Shown piece by piece: positions 25,492-25,609 of a stretch of DNA of 25,609 nucleotides. This DNA is from DATHCB01 sp035319765 (GTDB lineage: Archaea; Thermoproteota; Bathyarchaeia; Bathyarchaeales; SOJC01), in contig DATHCB010000119.1 of NCBI GenBank assembly GCA_035319765.1, positions 1-25,609 of the forward strand, written 5' to 3'. A program made the position numbers and the translations under genes. The notes under the pieces were generated by a model. That model searched no databases and had not been told where the DNA came from. It saw only the letters and a program-made list of their open reading frames with translations. Numbering within the stretch: position 1 is the first letter of the stretch; each line of letters begins with the position of its first letter.

Positions 25492-25609
25492 ATGATTCAG
25501 GTCAATGTTTTCTTGCACGATATCTCCGCTGAGCGTTTCTTGGATATTGAGAAACCCATCCCTCAGATTCAAATTGCTACTAATCTGAACCTCGTAGGCG
25601 TAAACCAGA
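25492..25609 (+). CDS. Unknown protein, N-terminal part only (cut by window end)
   Basis: An open frame from ATG 25492 runs off the window. The 39 visible residues (IQVNVFLHDISAERFLDIEKP...) have regular alternating hydrophobic residues, suggesting a beta strand followed by PQIQIATNLNLVGV. I do not recognise it with confidence. GGTGA lies about 14 bases upstream, a little far. The position after S27ae suggests the same operon. Confidence 0.6.
   Translation, partial: MIQVNVFLHDISAERFLDIEKPIPQIQIATNLNLVGVNQ

Overview
The window is archaeal chromosome. It carries an archaeal-type 23S rRNA and genes found only in archaea and eukaryotes or only in archaea: TiaS, Tsr3, Kae1/Bud32, aIF2-gamma, Rpo7, Spt4, S6e, S24e, S27ae, the GTP-dependent dephospho-CoA kinase and an RPC34-like protein. 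Starts are a mix of ATG, GTG and TTG. Many genes have a TATA-like box about 25 bases before a leaderless or nearly leaderless start. The RPC34 homologue and the overall style suggest a TACK-type archaeon; Bathyarchaeia is my best guess, but I cannot prove it from this sequence.

Layout: 1-185 is a structured leader. 186-3250 is 23S rRNA, bracketed by a long processing stem. No tRNA-Ala, 5S rRNA or 16S 3' end is visible nearby. 3514-3876 is a zinc-ribbon protein, followed by a gene-poor gap. 4349-6383 (minus) is tsr3 with the NAD(P)H-hydrate repair enzyme. 6520-8763 (plus) holds a stand-alone Lrp-type RAM domain, tiaS and a nitroreductase. 8760-10406 (minus) holds a small conserved protein, a winged-helix/VIT-like membrane protein and a tRNA-Pro(TGG) with a large insertion. 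11065-11733 is a glycosylation-prone surface protein. 11744-14803 (minus) holds a Cys-rich protein, XTP pyrophosphatase, Bud32 and Kae1. 14922-15923 (plus) is the RPC34 homologue with an RlmE-type methyltransferase, convergent with a SufS-type desulfurase. 17882-19354 is a three-part HTH-Fae-Hps protein. 19591-20856 (minus) is an M20 peptidase. 20997 to the end is the conserved archaeal information-processing cluster S6e - aIF2-gamma - PIN nuclease - Rpo7 - Spt4 - DPCK - S24e - S27ae - unknown (cut by the window edge).

Functionally most of the window serves the RNA/translation machinery: rRNA and tRNA modification (Tsr3, TiaS, KEOPS subunits, RlmE-like), transcription (Rpo7, Spt4, RPC34), translation initiation and ribosomal proteins. 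The metabolic genes are cofactor repair, CoA synthesis and formaldehyde/RuMP chemistry.

The most striking signals are: substitutions in the 23S rRNA at peptidyl-transferase, A-loop and helix-69 positions that are normally near-universal, including an apparent C/U swap of the facing bases 2452 and 2504; a tRNA-Pro with about 29 extra bases in its variable region and C at position 55; the DNA-binding-domain fusion to Fae-Hps; and an 18/19-base copy of the 23S processing arm 640 bases downstream. All comparisons were made by eye against remembered family consensus sequences; no search was run.
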